DNA of 64,000 nucleotides, taken from contig NZ_JADGMI010000001.1 in NCBI RefSeq assembly GCF_015234305.1, forward strand, positions 124,001-188,000. The letters are read 5' to 3'. This stretch comes from Superficieibacter sp. 1612_C1 (GTDB taxonomy: Bacteria > Pseudomonadota > Gammaproteobacteria > Enterobacterales > Enterobacteriaceae). Of the stretch, positions 19,628 through 32,260 are shown piece after piece (position 1 is the first letter of the stretch; each line of letters opens with the position of its first letter). Made by a program: the position numbers and the translations under genes. Below the pieces are notes generated by a model. It was not told the DNA's origin. It did not search any database and saw only the letters and a program-made list of their open reading frames with translations.

Positions 19628-20050
19628 ATGCTTAAAAATATTTCGCCATTCCTCTCGCCGGCGCTGCTTAAAACGCTGGCGGAGATGGGACACGGCGATG
19701 AAATTCTCTTAGCCGATGCGCATTTCCCGGCGTACTCGCTGAGCGACAGAGTGATTCGTGCCGATGGGCTGTCGGTAAGCCAGCTACTGACGGCGATTAT
19801 GCCGCTGATAGAACTGGACGACCGCGTTGAACCGTTAGTCATGATGGCGTTTGACGAAGGGAGAGCGGGAGAGGATATCGTAGAACAGCGCTACGGTAAG
19901 GCGCTTGAACCTTTCCGCACTGAGGTTCGCTTTGCCCGGATTAGCCGTGAAGATTTTTATGGAAGGGCACGTCAGGCTTACGCCATCGTGCTTACCGGCG
20001 AGACTGCGGCATACGGCAATCTGATCCTGAGAAAAGGGGTAACGGTATAA
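19628..20050 (+). CDS. FucU/RbsD-family sugar mutarotase
   Basis: The 140-residue protein matches E. coli FucU, which interconverts alpha and beta anomers of L-fucose and related sugars. The family pattern LLKTLAEMGHGDEILLADAH with the catalytic histidine region is present, as is the C-terminal YAIVLTGETAAYGNLILRKG. It probably supplies the anomer used by the isomerase after the glycosidase releases sugar. It is co-transcribed with the isomerase gene (15-base gap, GGGAG ribosome site). Confidence 0.92.
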   Translation: MLKNISPFLSPALLKTLAEMGHGDEILLADAHFPAYSLSDRVIRADGLSVSQLLTAIMPLIELDDRVEPLVMMAFDEGRAGEDIVEQRYGKALEPFRTEVRFARISREDFYGRARQAYAIVLTGETAAYGNLILRKGVTV

Positions 20051-20052
20051 AG

Positions 20053-20084
20053 AAAAAAGGCATAGCCTGCGCTATGCCTTTTAT
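20053..20084. terminator. Bidirectional terminator between mutarotase gene and cyoE
   Basis: AAAAAAGGCATAGC-CTGC-GCTATGCCTTTT forms a perfect stem with A-rich and T-rich flanks, suited to the convergent mutarotase gene and cyoE. Confidence 0.88.
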
Positions 20085-20088
20085 AGGC

Positions 20089-20976
20089 TTACCAGACGTA
20101 AGCCAGCAAACTATGTGAATCCGGCACCATAAAGTCCACGGACATCATTACGCTCAGCGCGGTAATGGCGATAATGGAAAAGCCGAACAGCTTGCGCGCC
20201 CAGACCTTATCATCTTCCACTTTATAACCGCGCAGCGCCATGCCGAGCCACCAGACGCTTACCGCAGCGGCGACGATCAGATATTTATATCCGGCGTAGC
20301 CGCCCAGCGTCAGCATCAGCGTTGCCACGGCAAAGGCGATGATATACAGCGTAATGTGGTTTTTTGCCACTGAAATACCTTTCACTACCGGCAGGACCGG
20401 AATGTTCGCCGCCTGATAATCCTTAAAGCGGAAAATCGCAATGGCGTAGGAGTGGGGCATCTGCCACAGGCTGAAAATAGCCAGCAGAATAGCCGCGCCA
20501 CTGTCGAACTGATTCGCGACCGCGCAGTAGCCAATCACCGGCGGCGCAGCGCCGGAGAGAGAGCCAATCAGCGTGCCATAGACCGAGTGACGTTTCATAT
20601 ACAGGCTATAAACGCCCACATACACCACGAAACCCATCACCCCCAGCCAGCAGGCCAGCGGGTTGGCACCGAACCACAGCAGCATAAAGCCAGCAATACC
20701 CAACAAGGTGGCATACACCAGCGAGACTTTTGGCGAGATCAGCCCCTTGACCAGCACCCGGTTTTTCGTCCGCTCCATCTTACGATCGATGTCGCGGTCG
20801 ATATAGTTGTTGAAAACACAACCAGAGGCGACCACCAGAGATACGCCAAGCAGCGTATAGATGAACAGCGGATAGTTGATGCTGCCCTTTGAGGCCAGCA
20901 GGAATCCGCCAATCACCGAGATCAGGTTGCCAAAAATGATGCCTGGTTTTGTTACTTGCAGGTATTGCTTAAACAT
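20089..20976 (-). CDS. cyoE: Protoheme IX farnesyltransferase (heme O synthase)
   Basis: The 295-residue polytopic membrane prenyltransferase makes heme O for cytochrome bo oxidase. The aspartate-rich motif [18 protein letters not shown] near residue 70 and a second conserved loop ([19 protein letters not shown]) are present. The ATG at 20976 ([12 protein letters not shown]) fits the family; a frame extension to 21021 is not needed. It is the last gene of the cyo operon, and its 3' end is partly duplicated at 13411-13490. Confidence 0.97.
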   Translation of the reverse strand: MFKQYLQVTKPGIIFGNLISVIGGFLLASKGSINYPLFIYTLLGVSLVVASGCVFNNYIDRDIDRKMERTKNRVLVKGLISPKVSLVYATLLGIAGFMLLWFGANPLACWLGVMGFVVYVGVYSLYMKRHSVYGTLIGSLSGAAPPVIGYCAVANQFDSGAAILLAIFSLWQMPHSYAIAIFRFKDYQAANIPVLPVVKGISVAKNHITLYIIAFAVATLMLTLGGYAGYKYLIVAAAVSVWWLGMALRGYKVEDDKVWARKLFGFSIIAITALSVMMSVDFMVPDSHSLLAYVW

Positions 20977-20987
20977 ACTCGCCGCTC

Positions 20988-21317
20988 TTAGTGAAGCATC
21001 ATGTTGTAGTTGAGGTTCCACATAATCCAGATCGAACCCACTACCAGGATGGCGATGATAATCACGGTAAAGACAAAGGCCGTCAGGTTCCAGCGCTCCT
21101 CAGAAGAGGTGTTCATGTGCAGGAAGCAGACCAGATGTACCAGAATCTGTACCACCGCGGTAACCAGAATGGTCCCGAGAATAGCGCCGTGCGATATCGC
21201 CCCTGTCATCACCAGCCAGAACGGGATCACCGTCAGGATGATCGACAGGATAAAGCCTGTCATGTAGGTTTTTACGCTACCGTGGGACGCGCCGTTGTGA
21301 TCGGTTGAATGACTCAT
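20988..21317 (-). CDS. cyoD: Cytochrome bo3 ubiquinol oxidase subunit IV
   Basis: The 109-residue protein has three transmembrane helices and supports assembly of the oxidase, probably the CuB site. Start [14 protein letters not shown] at 21317 matches E. coli. Its start codon overlaps the cyoC stop by one base (TAATG), so translation is coupled. A longer frame to 21467 overlaps cyoC and is not used. Confidence 0.96.
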   Translation of the reverse strand: MSHSTDHNGASHGSVKTYMTGFILSIILTVIPFWLVMTGAISHGAILGTILVTAVVQILVHLVCFLHMNTSSEERWNLTAFVFTVIIIAILVVGSIWIMWNLNYNMMLH

Positions 21318-21930
21318 TACATCGCCCCCATCAGATAAACTACAGAGAACACACAGATCCACACCACGTCGAGGAAGTGCCAGAACAGGCTCAGGCACAT
21401 AATACGCGTGCGGTTTGTGCTGGTCAGGCCACGACGGGACACCTGAATCATCAGGATCGCCATCCATACCAGACCAGAAGTCACGTGCAGACCGTGAGTC
21501 CCTACCAGCGCAAAGAACGCCGACAGGAAGCCGCTACGGTCAGGACCAAAACCTTCAGCAATCAGGTGATGGAATTCATAGATTTCCATTCCCACGAACC
21601 CGGCACCAAACAGGAAGGTGAGGGCAAGCCAGGTGATGACCTGGCTTTTGTTGTTTTTGTGCATGGCGATAGCCGCCATGCCGTAGGTGATGGAGCTAAA
21701 CAGCAGCAGGAAGGTCTCTACCAGCACGAACGGCAGTTCAAAAATGTCCTTACCGGTCGGGCCGCCCGCGGTGCCGTTAACCAGCACCGCATAGGTCGCG
21801 AACAGGCATGAGAACAGAATGCAGTCGCTCATCAGGTAGATCCAGAAACCGAACACTTTGTTCGATCCTGCATCGTGGTGCCCATGGTCATGCGCATGGG
21901 CTGTGGTTTGATTAAAGGTGCTCGTTGCCA

Positions 21931-21931
<1 letters not shown>
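21317..21931 (-). CDS. cyoC: Cytochrome bo3 ubiquinol oxidase subunit III
   Basis: The 204-residue heme-copper oxidase subunit III has five hydrophobic helices, with the conserved [13 protein letters not shown] segment and [15 protein letters not shown]. The N-terminus is histidine-rich ([12 protein letters not shown]). It overlaps cyoB by one base and cyoD by one base in the compact cyoABCDE operon. Confidence 0.97.
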
Positions 21932-25349
<3,418 letters not shown>

Positions 25350-26831
25350 TTATCGCTGAGCGACCGGGATCTGACGCAGGGCGAGGTAATCCAGCATCCC
25401 GCCGCATACGACACCGGCTATGGCGATCAGTGCCCCGGCCTCCAGCAGCAGTGGCGCAAAGCCTATGCTGATTGCGCCTGTCGCGTTAATGATGACTGTT
25501 ACCAGCCACAGACCAAGCACCAGGCAGCCCAGCATCAGCAGCCTTAGCGCCAGGCGATAGGCGCGGGGGAAGCGGGTACGCGGCAGGAAGCCCGCATGTT
25601 GCCGCGTATACTCCAGCGTCTGCCGACACACCAGTAACAGCAATAATCCCGGTACGGCAGCGACCACGCTGAACAGGTAGAACTCAGACCAGCCGTGCGC
25701 TTCGACAAACCAGCCAGCAATCGGACCAACATACACGCGTCCCACGGCTGAAAGCGCAGACAGCAGGGCAAACTGGGTGGCGGAGAAGGAGCGGTTACAC
25801 AGCGTCATCAGTAATGCGACAAACGCCGCCGTCCCCATTCCGCCGCACAGATTCTCAAAGAATACTGCCGCCCCCATGCTGATCATGTTTTTATCCGTCA
25901 CCGACAGCAGCCAGTACCCGGCGTTCGACGCCCCTTGCAGCACGCCAAAAATCAGCAGGGCGCGAAACAGAGACAGGCGCTGCATTAGGATGCCGCCGTA
26001 TAGCGCGCCGATAATGGTGGCCAGCAGTCCCAGCGTCTTATTCACCACGCCGACGTCACCGGCATCAAAGCCCACGCCGCGGATCAAAAAGGTGGTGGTT
26101 AAGCTCATGGCAAAGGCATCGCCGAGTTTATAGAGCACGATCAGCAGCAGAATAAGCCAGGCATTGTTACGACCGAAAAAGTCACGCAGGGGAGCCGCAA
26201 CGGCCTGCTCCAGCGTTTTGGGGACCGGGATGGTGTCTGCGGGTTCCGGAGCCAGTAGCGTGGCGATAATACACGGAATGAGCAGCGCCGCCATCAACCA
26301 GTACATTCCCTGCCAGCCGAGCCAGCGGTCCGCCAGCCACAACGCCAGTCCACCGGAAACCAGCATCCCAAGGCGGTAGCCGAGAACGCTTATCGCCGCC
26401 CCGGTACCGCGTTCTTCCGCGGGCAACACGTCTGTTTTCCACGCGTCAAAAACGATATCCTGCGATGCCGAACAGAAGGCGATCACCACCGCCAGCGCCG
26501 CCATCCAGCGCAGCTGGCTGCCGGGTTCGAGAAAGCCCATCCCGGCAATCGACAGCAGCAAAAGAAGCTGGGTTGCCAGCAGCCAGCCGCGTCGGCGACC
26601 AAACAGCGGCGGCGTATAGCGATCCATCAGCGGCGACCACAGAAATTTAAAGACGTACGCCTGACCGACCAGCGAAAAGAAGCCGATGGTTTTAAGATCG
26701 ATATTTTCGACGGTCATCCACGCCTGGAGCGTGCCGGAGGTGAGCGCGAGCGGTAAGCCTGAGGCAAAACCCAGGATCAGCAGAATGGCAGATTTAGGCT
26801 GCCGAAAGCGTTGCAAATAGTGGCTGGACAT
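25350..26831 (-). CDS. ampG: Muropeptide permease AmpG
   Basis: The 493-residue inner-membrane MFS protein imports GlcNAc-anhydromuropeptides for cell-wall recycling and so feeds the signal for ampC beta-lactamase induction where present. The start MSSHYLQRFRQPKSAILLIL and the AFCSASQDIVFDAW segment (near residue 120) are characteristic. It follows yajG by 45 bp, with a strong hairpin between the two. Confidence 0.96.
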   Translation of the reverse strand: MSSHYLQRFRQPKSAILLILGFASGLPLALTSGTLQAWMTVENIDLKTIGFFSLVGQAYVFKFLWSPLMDRYTPPLFGRRRGWLLATQLLLLLSIAGMGFLEPGSQLRWMAALAVVIAFCSASQDIVFDAWKTDVLPAEERGTGAAISVLGYRLGMLVSGGLALWLADRWLGWQGMYWLMAALLIPCIIATLLAPEPADTIPVPKTLEQAVAAPLRDFFGRNNAWLILLLIVLYKLGDAFAMSLTTTFLIRGVGFDAGDVGVVNKTLGLLATIIGALYGGILMQRLSLFRALLIFGVLQGASNAGYWLLSVTDKNMISMGAAVFFENLCGGMGTAAFVALLMTLCNRSFSATQFALLSALSAVGRVYVGPIAGWFVEAHGWSEFYLFSVVAAVPGLLLLLVCRQTLEYTRQHAGFLPRTRFPRAYRLALRLLMLGCLVLGLWLVTVIINATGAISIGFAPLLLEAGALIAIAGVVCGGMLDYLALRQIPVAQR

Positions 26832-26843
26832 AAATGATAAGCA

Positions 26844-26867
26844 CTGACCCGGCCTGCGCCGGGTCAG
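26844..26867 (-). terminator. Hairpin between yajG and ampG
   Basis: A perfect 10-bp stem, CTGACCCGGC-CTGC-GCCGGGTCAG, occupies the gap between the co-directional yajG and ampG. No U tract follows on the minus strand, so it more likely attenuates or protects the mRNA than terminates fully. Confidence 0.5.
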
Positions 26868-26876
26868 TAAACAGAA

Positions 26877-27455
26877 TTAATGCGCGTTCTGTTTGATGAA
26901 GTCGTGAATGCTGGTGTCCTGCGCCATATCGGCGATGGTATCCGTCAGGACGTTGTTAACCGCATTGGCGATGTTCTGGTTCGATGCCTGGAACGCGCCC
27001 TCAATAGAGTAATTAGCACGGTAGTTTTTGGTCATTTTACTGCCGTTCGCTGCGGTGGCGATAATCGCGATATCCGCTTTGGTGGCAATGTTGTAACGCA
27101 CGTTACCCTGCGACACATCGGCGTACAGCTGGTTAACGATAATTTGCAGATCTACCGCACCGTTTGGTCCGATCATATAGCCGCGTGCGGACATCTGTTT
27201 CTCCAGCACTTCCTGCAACAGGAAACGCAGATCGCGGGAGGCCGTCAGGGTGACCTGCTGGTTGTCGCGGGTGACTTTCGCCAGCGCCTGATCCGGACGC
27301 TGATCCGCGCCGTTAATGCTCACCGTGACGCCCATCAGGCTCGGATCCTGCTGCGGCAGGGTGATTTTTGGTGAAACATCAATGGTCGTAGGCGGCGTGG
27401 CACAGCCAGCCAGCATAAACATAGCCATTAACGGAAAGAGTAATTTTTTAAACAT
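26877..27455 (-). CDS. yajG: Outer-membrane lipoprotein YajG
   Basis: The 192-residue protein begins with a lipoprotein signal MFKKLLFPLMAMFMLAGCAT (lipobox Cys18). It belongs to the YajG family (DUF3833-unrelated small lipoproteins) of unknown function found next to ampG in enterics. It is divergent from bolA. Confidence 0.93.
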   Translation of the reverse strand: MFKKLLFPLMAMFMLAGCATPPTTIDVSPKITLPQQDPSLMGVTVSINGADQRPDQALAKVTRDNQQVTLTASRDLRFLLQEVLEKQMSARGYMIGPNGAVDLQIIVNQLYADVSQGNVRYNIATKADIAIIATAANGSKMTKNYRANYSIEGAFQASNQNIANAVNNVLTDTIADMAQDTSIHDFIKQNAH

Positions 27456-27759
27456 TTTCAGGTTCTCAGCGCAATGTGTACTTATTAGAAGAAAATTCCC
27501 GCCATCATAACATCGCTAACAATTAGGGGAAGTGCCTGGCGCAGGTAAATTCACCATGTTGTCCGTTTTCTGACCTGTTAACATCTTAAGGGAGGATATC
27601 TGTGGCAAATCAGGGGCATCAGGCCGTTAACTTTACTCGTCTGACAGATAAAATCAGCTGAAAGCTAAATTTTTGTTGTCTAAATGTAATGGAAACGGTA
27701 AAAGCGGCTACGATTTAAAGGGATGGGCGACATCTCAACGTTGTCGGAGGAGTAAATTC
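27456..27759. promoter_or_regulatory. Divergent yajG/bolA promoter region
   Basis: The 304-bp gap holds no gene. Near the bolA end, GCGGCTACG at 27704-27712 lies about 50 bases upstream of the start and resembles the gearbox -10 element of the growth-phase promoter of E. coli bolA. The assignment rests on position and similarity as I recall it. Confidence 0.4.
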
Positions 27760-28077
27760 ATGATGATACGCGAACAAATCGAAGATAAATTAAGGGCAGC
27801 GTTTGACCCCGTGTTCCTCGAAGTGGTTGATGAAAGCTACCGCCACAACGTACCGGCTGGCTCAGAAAGTCATTTTAAAGTGGTTCTGGTCAGCGATTGT
27901 TTTACCGGCGAACGTTTTCTTAGCCGCCATCGGATGATTTACAGCACCCTGAGCAGCGAACTGTCTTCCACTGTGCACGCCCTGGCGTTGCATACCTACA
28001 CGCATAAAGAGTGGGAAGGATTACAGGATACGATTTTCGCCTCGCCTCCGTGTCGGGGCGCGGGCAGCATCGCATAG
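27760..28077 (+). CDS. bolA: Transcriptional/iron-sulfur regulator BolA
   Basis: The 105-residue class II KH-like protein influences cell shape, biofilm and stationary-phase gene expression and partners monothiol glutaredoxins. Family signature [20 protein letters not shown] and the histidine-rich [16 protein letters not shown] are present. The ATG at 27760 (MMIREQIE) matches E. coli and has a CGGAGGAG ribosome site; the in-frame ATG at 27673 is upstream of the likely transcription start. Confidence 0.96.
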   Translation: MMIREQIEDKLRAAFDPVFLEVVDESYRHNVPAGSESHFKVVLVSDCFTGERFLSRHRMIYSTLSSELSSTVHALALHTYTHKEWEGLQDTIFASPPCRGAGSIA

Positions 28078-28132
28078 GCAATCCTGGTTGCATCAATAAG
28101 AACTTTTCCAGTATGTTGCTACAGATTATGTG

Positions 28133-28156
28133 AAAACGGCCTGCGGGCCGTTTTGT
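28133..28156 (+). terminator. Intrinsic terminator of bolA
   Basis: AAAACGGCC-TGCG-GGCCGTTTTG forms a perfect stem followed by TTTTG, 56 bases after the bolA stop. Confidence 0.82.
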
Positions 28157-28245
28157 TTTGTCTGAATTTTGCGCAAAATGTACAGCGTTCAGACAAAATT
28201 AGCCGTGAATTGTGAAAAGTGCAGCCGCACGCGCAATAACCGTTC

Positions 28246-28274
28246 TCGACTCATAAAAGTGATGCCGCTATAAT
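28246..28274 (+). promoter_or_regulatory. Sigma-70 promoter of tig
   Basis: A perfect TATAAT at 28269-28274 is preceded, with a 17-base spacer, by TCGACT (four of six matches to TTGACA). The 146-base leader to tig ends in a GAGGT ribosome site. The remaining bolA-tig gap holds only the bolA terminator. Confidence 0.55.
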
Positions 28275-28411
28275 GCTGCGTCTTATTTTTCGGAATGTCT
28301 TCGGGATGATTCTGACGCAGGGAATGGGTTTCTGATTAGAGAGAACATCCCGGTACTGTGAAACACAGACATGTTTCCAGGTAGAGTTGACCGAGCACTG
28401 TGATTTTTTGA

Positions 28412-29719
<1,308 letters not shown>

Positions 29720-29748
29720 TTTACAGCGCCTTTTGTTCGATGTTTGTA

Positions 29749-29783
29749 CAAAAACCCGTCACCTTCCGGTGGCGGGTTTTTTT
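29749..29783 (+). terminator. Intrinsic terminator of tig
   Basis: AAAAACCCGTCACC-TTCC-GGTGGCGGGTTTTTTTT is a strong GC stem with one mismatch or G-U pair and an eight-T tract. Confidence 0.9.
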
Positions 29784-29856
29784 TGCTGCCGTTAATGCTC
29801 TGAAAGAGTGCCAAAACGCTATTTCAGTGTTAGCGTAACAGCAAAAGATTGTTATG

Positions 29857-29886
29857 CTTGAAATAGAGTGATGTCGTACCCATAAC
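29857..29886 (+). promoter_or_regulatory. Sigma-32 heat-shock promoter of clpP-clpX
   Basis: CTTGAAA at 29857-29863 and CCCATAAC at 29879-29886, with a 15-base spacer, match the sigma-32 consensus. It lies about 165 bases upstream of clpP, in a 332-bp gap otherwise containing only the tig terminator. Confidence 0.75.
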
Positions 29887-30051
29887 GGGGAGACGGTCGT
29901 AAAGTTTCTGACTGATATACCGAAATAGCGTTAATGCGTTTAGTAAGAGGCGGCCAACGAAGGGCAGCCTGAAGGATGAAGAAGTGTATAATCCGTCTAC
30001 GTGGTAACCATCAGTACAGCGCTTTTTTCAATTATTATCCAGGAGACGGAA

Positions 30052-30675
30052 ATGTCATACAGTGGCGAACGAGACAATTTTGCACCGCACATGGCCCTGG
30101 TGCCCATGGTCATTGAGCAGACCTCACGTGGTGAGCGTTCTTTTGATATTTACTCCCGTCTGCTCAAGGAACGCGTCATTTTCATGACCGGCCAGGTCGA
30201 AGACCATATGGCTAACCTGATTGTGGCGCAGATGCTCTTTCTGGAAGCGGAAAACCCGGAAAAAGATATTTATCTGTACATTAACTCGCCAGGCGGGGTA
30301 ATCACTGCCGGGATGTCAATCTATGACACCATGCAGTTCATCAAGCCGGACGTCAGCACCATCTGTATGGGGCAGGCGGCGTCAATGGGTGCTTTCCTGC
30401 TGACCGCAGGGGCGAAAGGCAAGCGTTTCTGCCTGCCGAACTCACGCGTGATGATCCACCAGCCGCTGGGCGGCTATCAGGGCCAGGCGACGGATATCGA
30501 AATTCATGCTCGCGAGATCCTGAAAGTGAAAGGTCGCATGAATGAACTTATGGCACACCACACGGGTCAATCTCTTGAGCAGATCGAACGCGACACCGAG
30601 CGCGATCGTTTCCTGTCTGCTACAGAATCCGTAGAATATGGTCTGGTAGACTCTATCCTGACCCAACGTAATTGA
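30052..30675 (+). CDS. clpP: ATP-dependent Clp protease proteolytic subunit
   Basis: The 207-residue serine protease forms the double heptameric chamber used by ClpX and ClpA. The catalytic serine is Ser111 in [11 protein letters not shown] and the histidine His136 in [11 protein letters not shown], precursor numbering; a short propeptide of about 14 residues is expected to be cleaved. The ATG at 30052 ([10 protein letters not shown]) has a CAGGAGA ribosome site; a GTG at 30001 gives an unnecessary extension. Confidence 0.98.
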   Translation: MSYSGERDNFAPHMALVPMVIEQTSRGERSFDIYSRLLKERVIFMTGQVEDHMANLIVAQMLFLEAENPEKDIYLYINSPGGVITAGMSIYDTMQFIKPDVSTICMGQAASMGAFLLTAGAKGKRFCLPNSRVMIHQPLGGYQGQATDIEIHAREILKVKGRMNELMAHHTGQSLEQIERDTERDRFLSATESVEYGLVDSILTQRN

Positions 30676-30804
30676 TGCCCAGGCAGTAAGTGTGCCGCTA
30701 TACTATAGGTACGGCGGCACAACGCTTGCGAAGCGGCTTGCGCTTAAGAATGGCATTTGCGTCGTGATGTGCGGCACAAAGAACTTAAAAAGAGGTTTTT
30801 ACTC

Positions 30805-32079
30805 ATGACAGATAAACGCAAAGATGGATCGGGCAAACTGTTGTACTGCTCTTTTTGCGGCAAAAGCCAGCATGAAGTGCGTAAACTGATTGCCGGACCG
30901 TCCGTGTATATCTGCGACGAATGTGTCGACTTATGTAATGACATCATTCGCGAAGAGATCAAAGAAGTGGCACCGCATCGCGAACGTAGCGCACTGCCGT
31001 CGCCGCACGAAATCCGTCATCACCTGGACGATTATGTTATCGGTCAGGAGCAGGCGAAAAAAGTCCTGGCGGTTGCGGTTTATAACCACTACAAGCGCCT
31101 GCGCAATGGCGATACCAGCAACGGCGTTGAGCTGGGCAAAAGTAACATTTTGCTGATTGGCCCGACCGGTTCCGGTAAAACCCTGCTGGCGGAAACGCTG
31201 GCGCGTCTGCTGGACGTTCCGTTCACGATGGCCGATGCTACCACCCTGACCGAAGCGGGTTATGTGGGTGAAGACGTCGAAAACATTATCCAGAAACTGC
31301 TACAGAAGTGCGATTACGACGTACAGAAAGCCCAGCGCGGCATCGTCTATATCGATGAGATTGATAAAATCTCCCGCAAGTCTGATAACCCGTCTATCAC
31401 CCGCGACGTGTCCGGGGAAGGGGTGCAGCAGGCGCTGTTGAAACTGATCGAAGGGACGGTAGCGGCCGTTCCGCCGCAGGGCGGACGTAAACATCCGCAG
31501 CAGGAATTTTTGCAGGTTGATACCTCTAAAATCCTGTTTATCTGTGGCGGTGCCTTTGCCGGTCTGGATAAAGTCATTGCTCACCGCGTAGAAACCGGCT
31601 CCGGCATTGGTTTTGGTGCCACGGTGAAAGCGCTGTCTGATAAAGCGAGCGAAGGCGAGTTGCTGGCGCAGGTTGAACCGGAAGATTTGATCAAATTTGG
31701 TCTGATCCCTGAGTTCATCGGTCGTCTGCCGGTGGTTGCCACCCTGAGCGAACTGAGCGAAGAAGCGCTGATTCAGATCCTGAAAGAGCCGAAAAACGCC
31801 CTGACCAAGCAGTATCAGGCGCTGTTTAATCTGGAAGGCGTAGAACTCGAGTTCCGCGACGAAGCGCTGGATGCAATTGCCAAAAAAGCAATGGCGCGTA
31901 AAACCGGTGCCCGTGGTCTGCGTTCCATCGTTGAAGCCGCGCTGCTGGATACCATGTACGACCTTCCGTCCCAGGAAGAAGTCGAAAAAGTGGTCATCGA
32001 CGAGTCGGTCATCACCGAGCAAACCAAACCGCTGCTGATCTACGGCACCTCCGAAGCACAGCAGGCATCTGGCGAATAA
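30805..32079 (+). CDS. clpX: ATP-dependent Clp protease ATP-binding subunit ClpX
   Basis: The 424-residue AAA+ unfoldase feeds substrates such as ssrA-tagged proteins to ClpP. An N-terminal zinc-binding domain (Cys15, Cys18, Cys37, Cys40) recruits substrates and adaptors. The Walker A GPTGSGKT is near residue 120, the Walker [11 protein letters not shown] near 180, and the pore and IGF-type ClpP loop ([10 protein letters not shown]) near 265. It follows clpP by 129 bp. The start at 30805 matches E. coli; the frame extends upstream to 30757. Confidence 0.98.
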   Translation: MTDKRKDGSGKLLYCSFCGKSQHEVRKLIAGPSVYICDECVDLCNDIIREEIKEVAPHRERSALPSPHEIRHHLDDYVIGQEQAKKVLAVAVYNHYKRLRNGDTSNGVELGKSNILLIGPTGSGKTLLAETLARLLDVPFTMADATTLTEAGYVGEDVENIIQKLLQKCDYDVQKAQRGIVYIDEIDKISRKSDNPSITRDVSGEGVQQALLKLIEGTVAAVPPQGGRKHPQQEFLQVDTSKILFICGGAFAGLDKVIAHRVETGSGIGFGATVKALSDKASEGELLAQVEPEDLIKFGLIPEFIGRLPVVATLSELSEEALIQILKEPKNALTKQYQALFNLEGVELEFRDEALDAIAKKAMARKTGARGLRSIVEAALLDTMYDLPSQEEVEKVVIDESVITEQTKPLLIYGTSEAQQASGE

Positions 32080-32106
32080 TTAGCCAGTTCATACAATCAG
32101 TTAATC

Positions 32107-32145
32107 AAAAAGGGGGGATTTTATCTCCCCTTTTATTTTTCCTTT
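32107..32145 (+). terminator. Intrinsic terminator of clpX
   Basis: AAAAAGGGG and CCCCTTTTATTTTT flank a 13-base loop region (GGATTTTATCT), giving a stem with a T-rich tail between clpX and lon. Confidence 0.8.
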
Positions 32146-32154
32146 AAACATAGC

Positions 32155-32182
32155 GTTGAATGTATGGGAATCATCCCCATAT
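32155..32182 (+). promoter_or_regulatory. Sigma-32 heat-shock promoter of lon
   Basis: GTTGAA at 32155-32160 and CCCCATAT at 32175-32182, with a 14-base spacer, fit the sigma-32 consensus, about 80 bases upstream of the lon start. Confidence 0.78.
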
Positions 32183-32260
32183 ACTGAATCACATGTTAAA
32201 GATGCATGAAGTACAGTGCTATCTGTTTACCTGGCGGACACTAAACTAAGAGAGAGCTCT

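Noticed and set aside
13491-20088. The island as a prophage or integrative element
   Set aside because: No integrase, transposase, tRNA target or terminal inverted repeats were seen; only the decayed cyoE duplication marks an edge.
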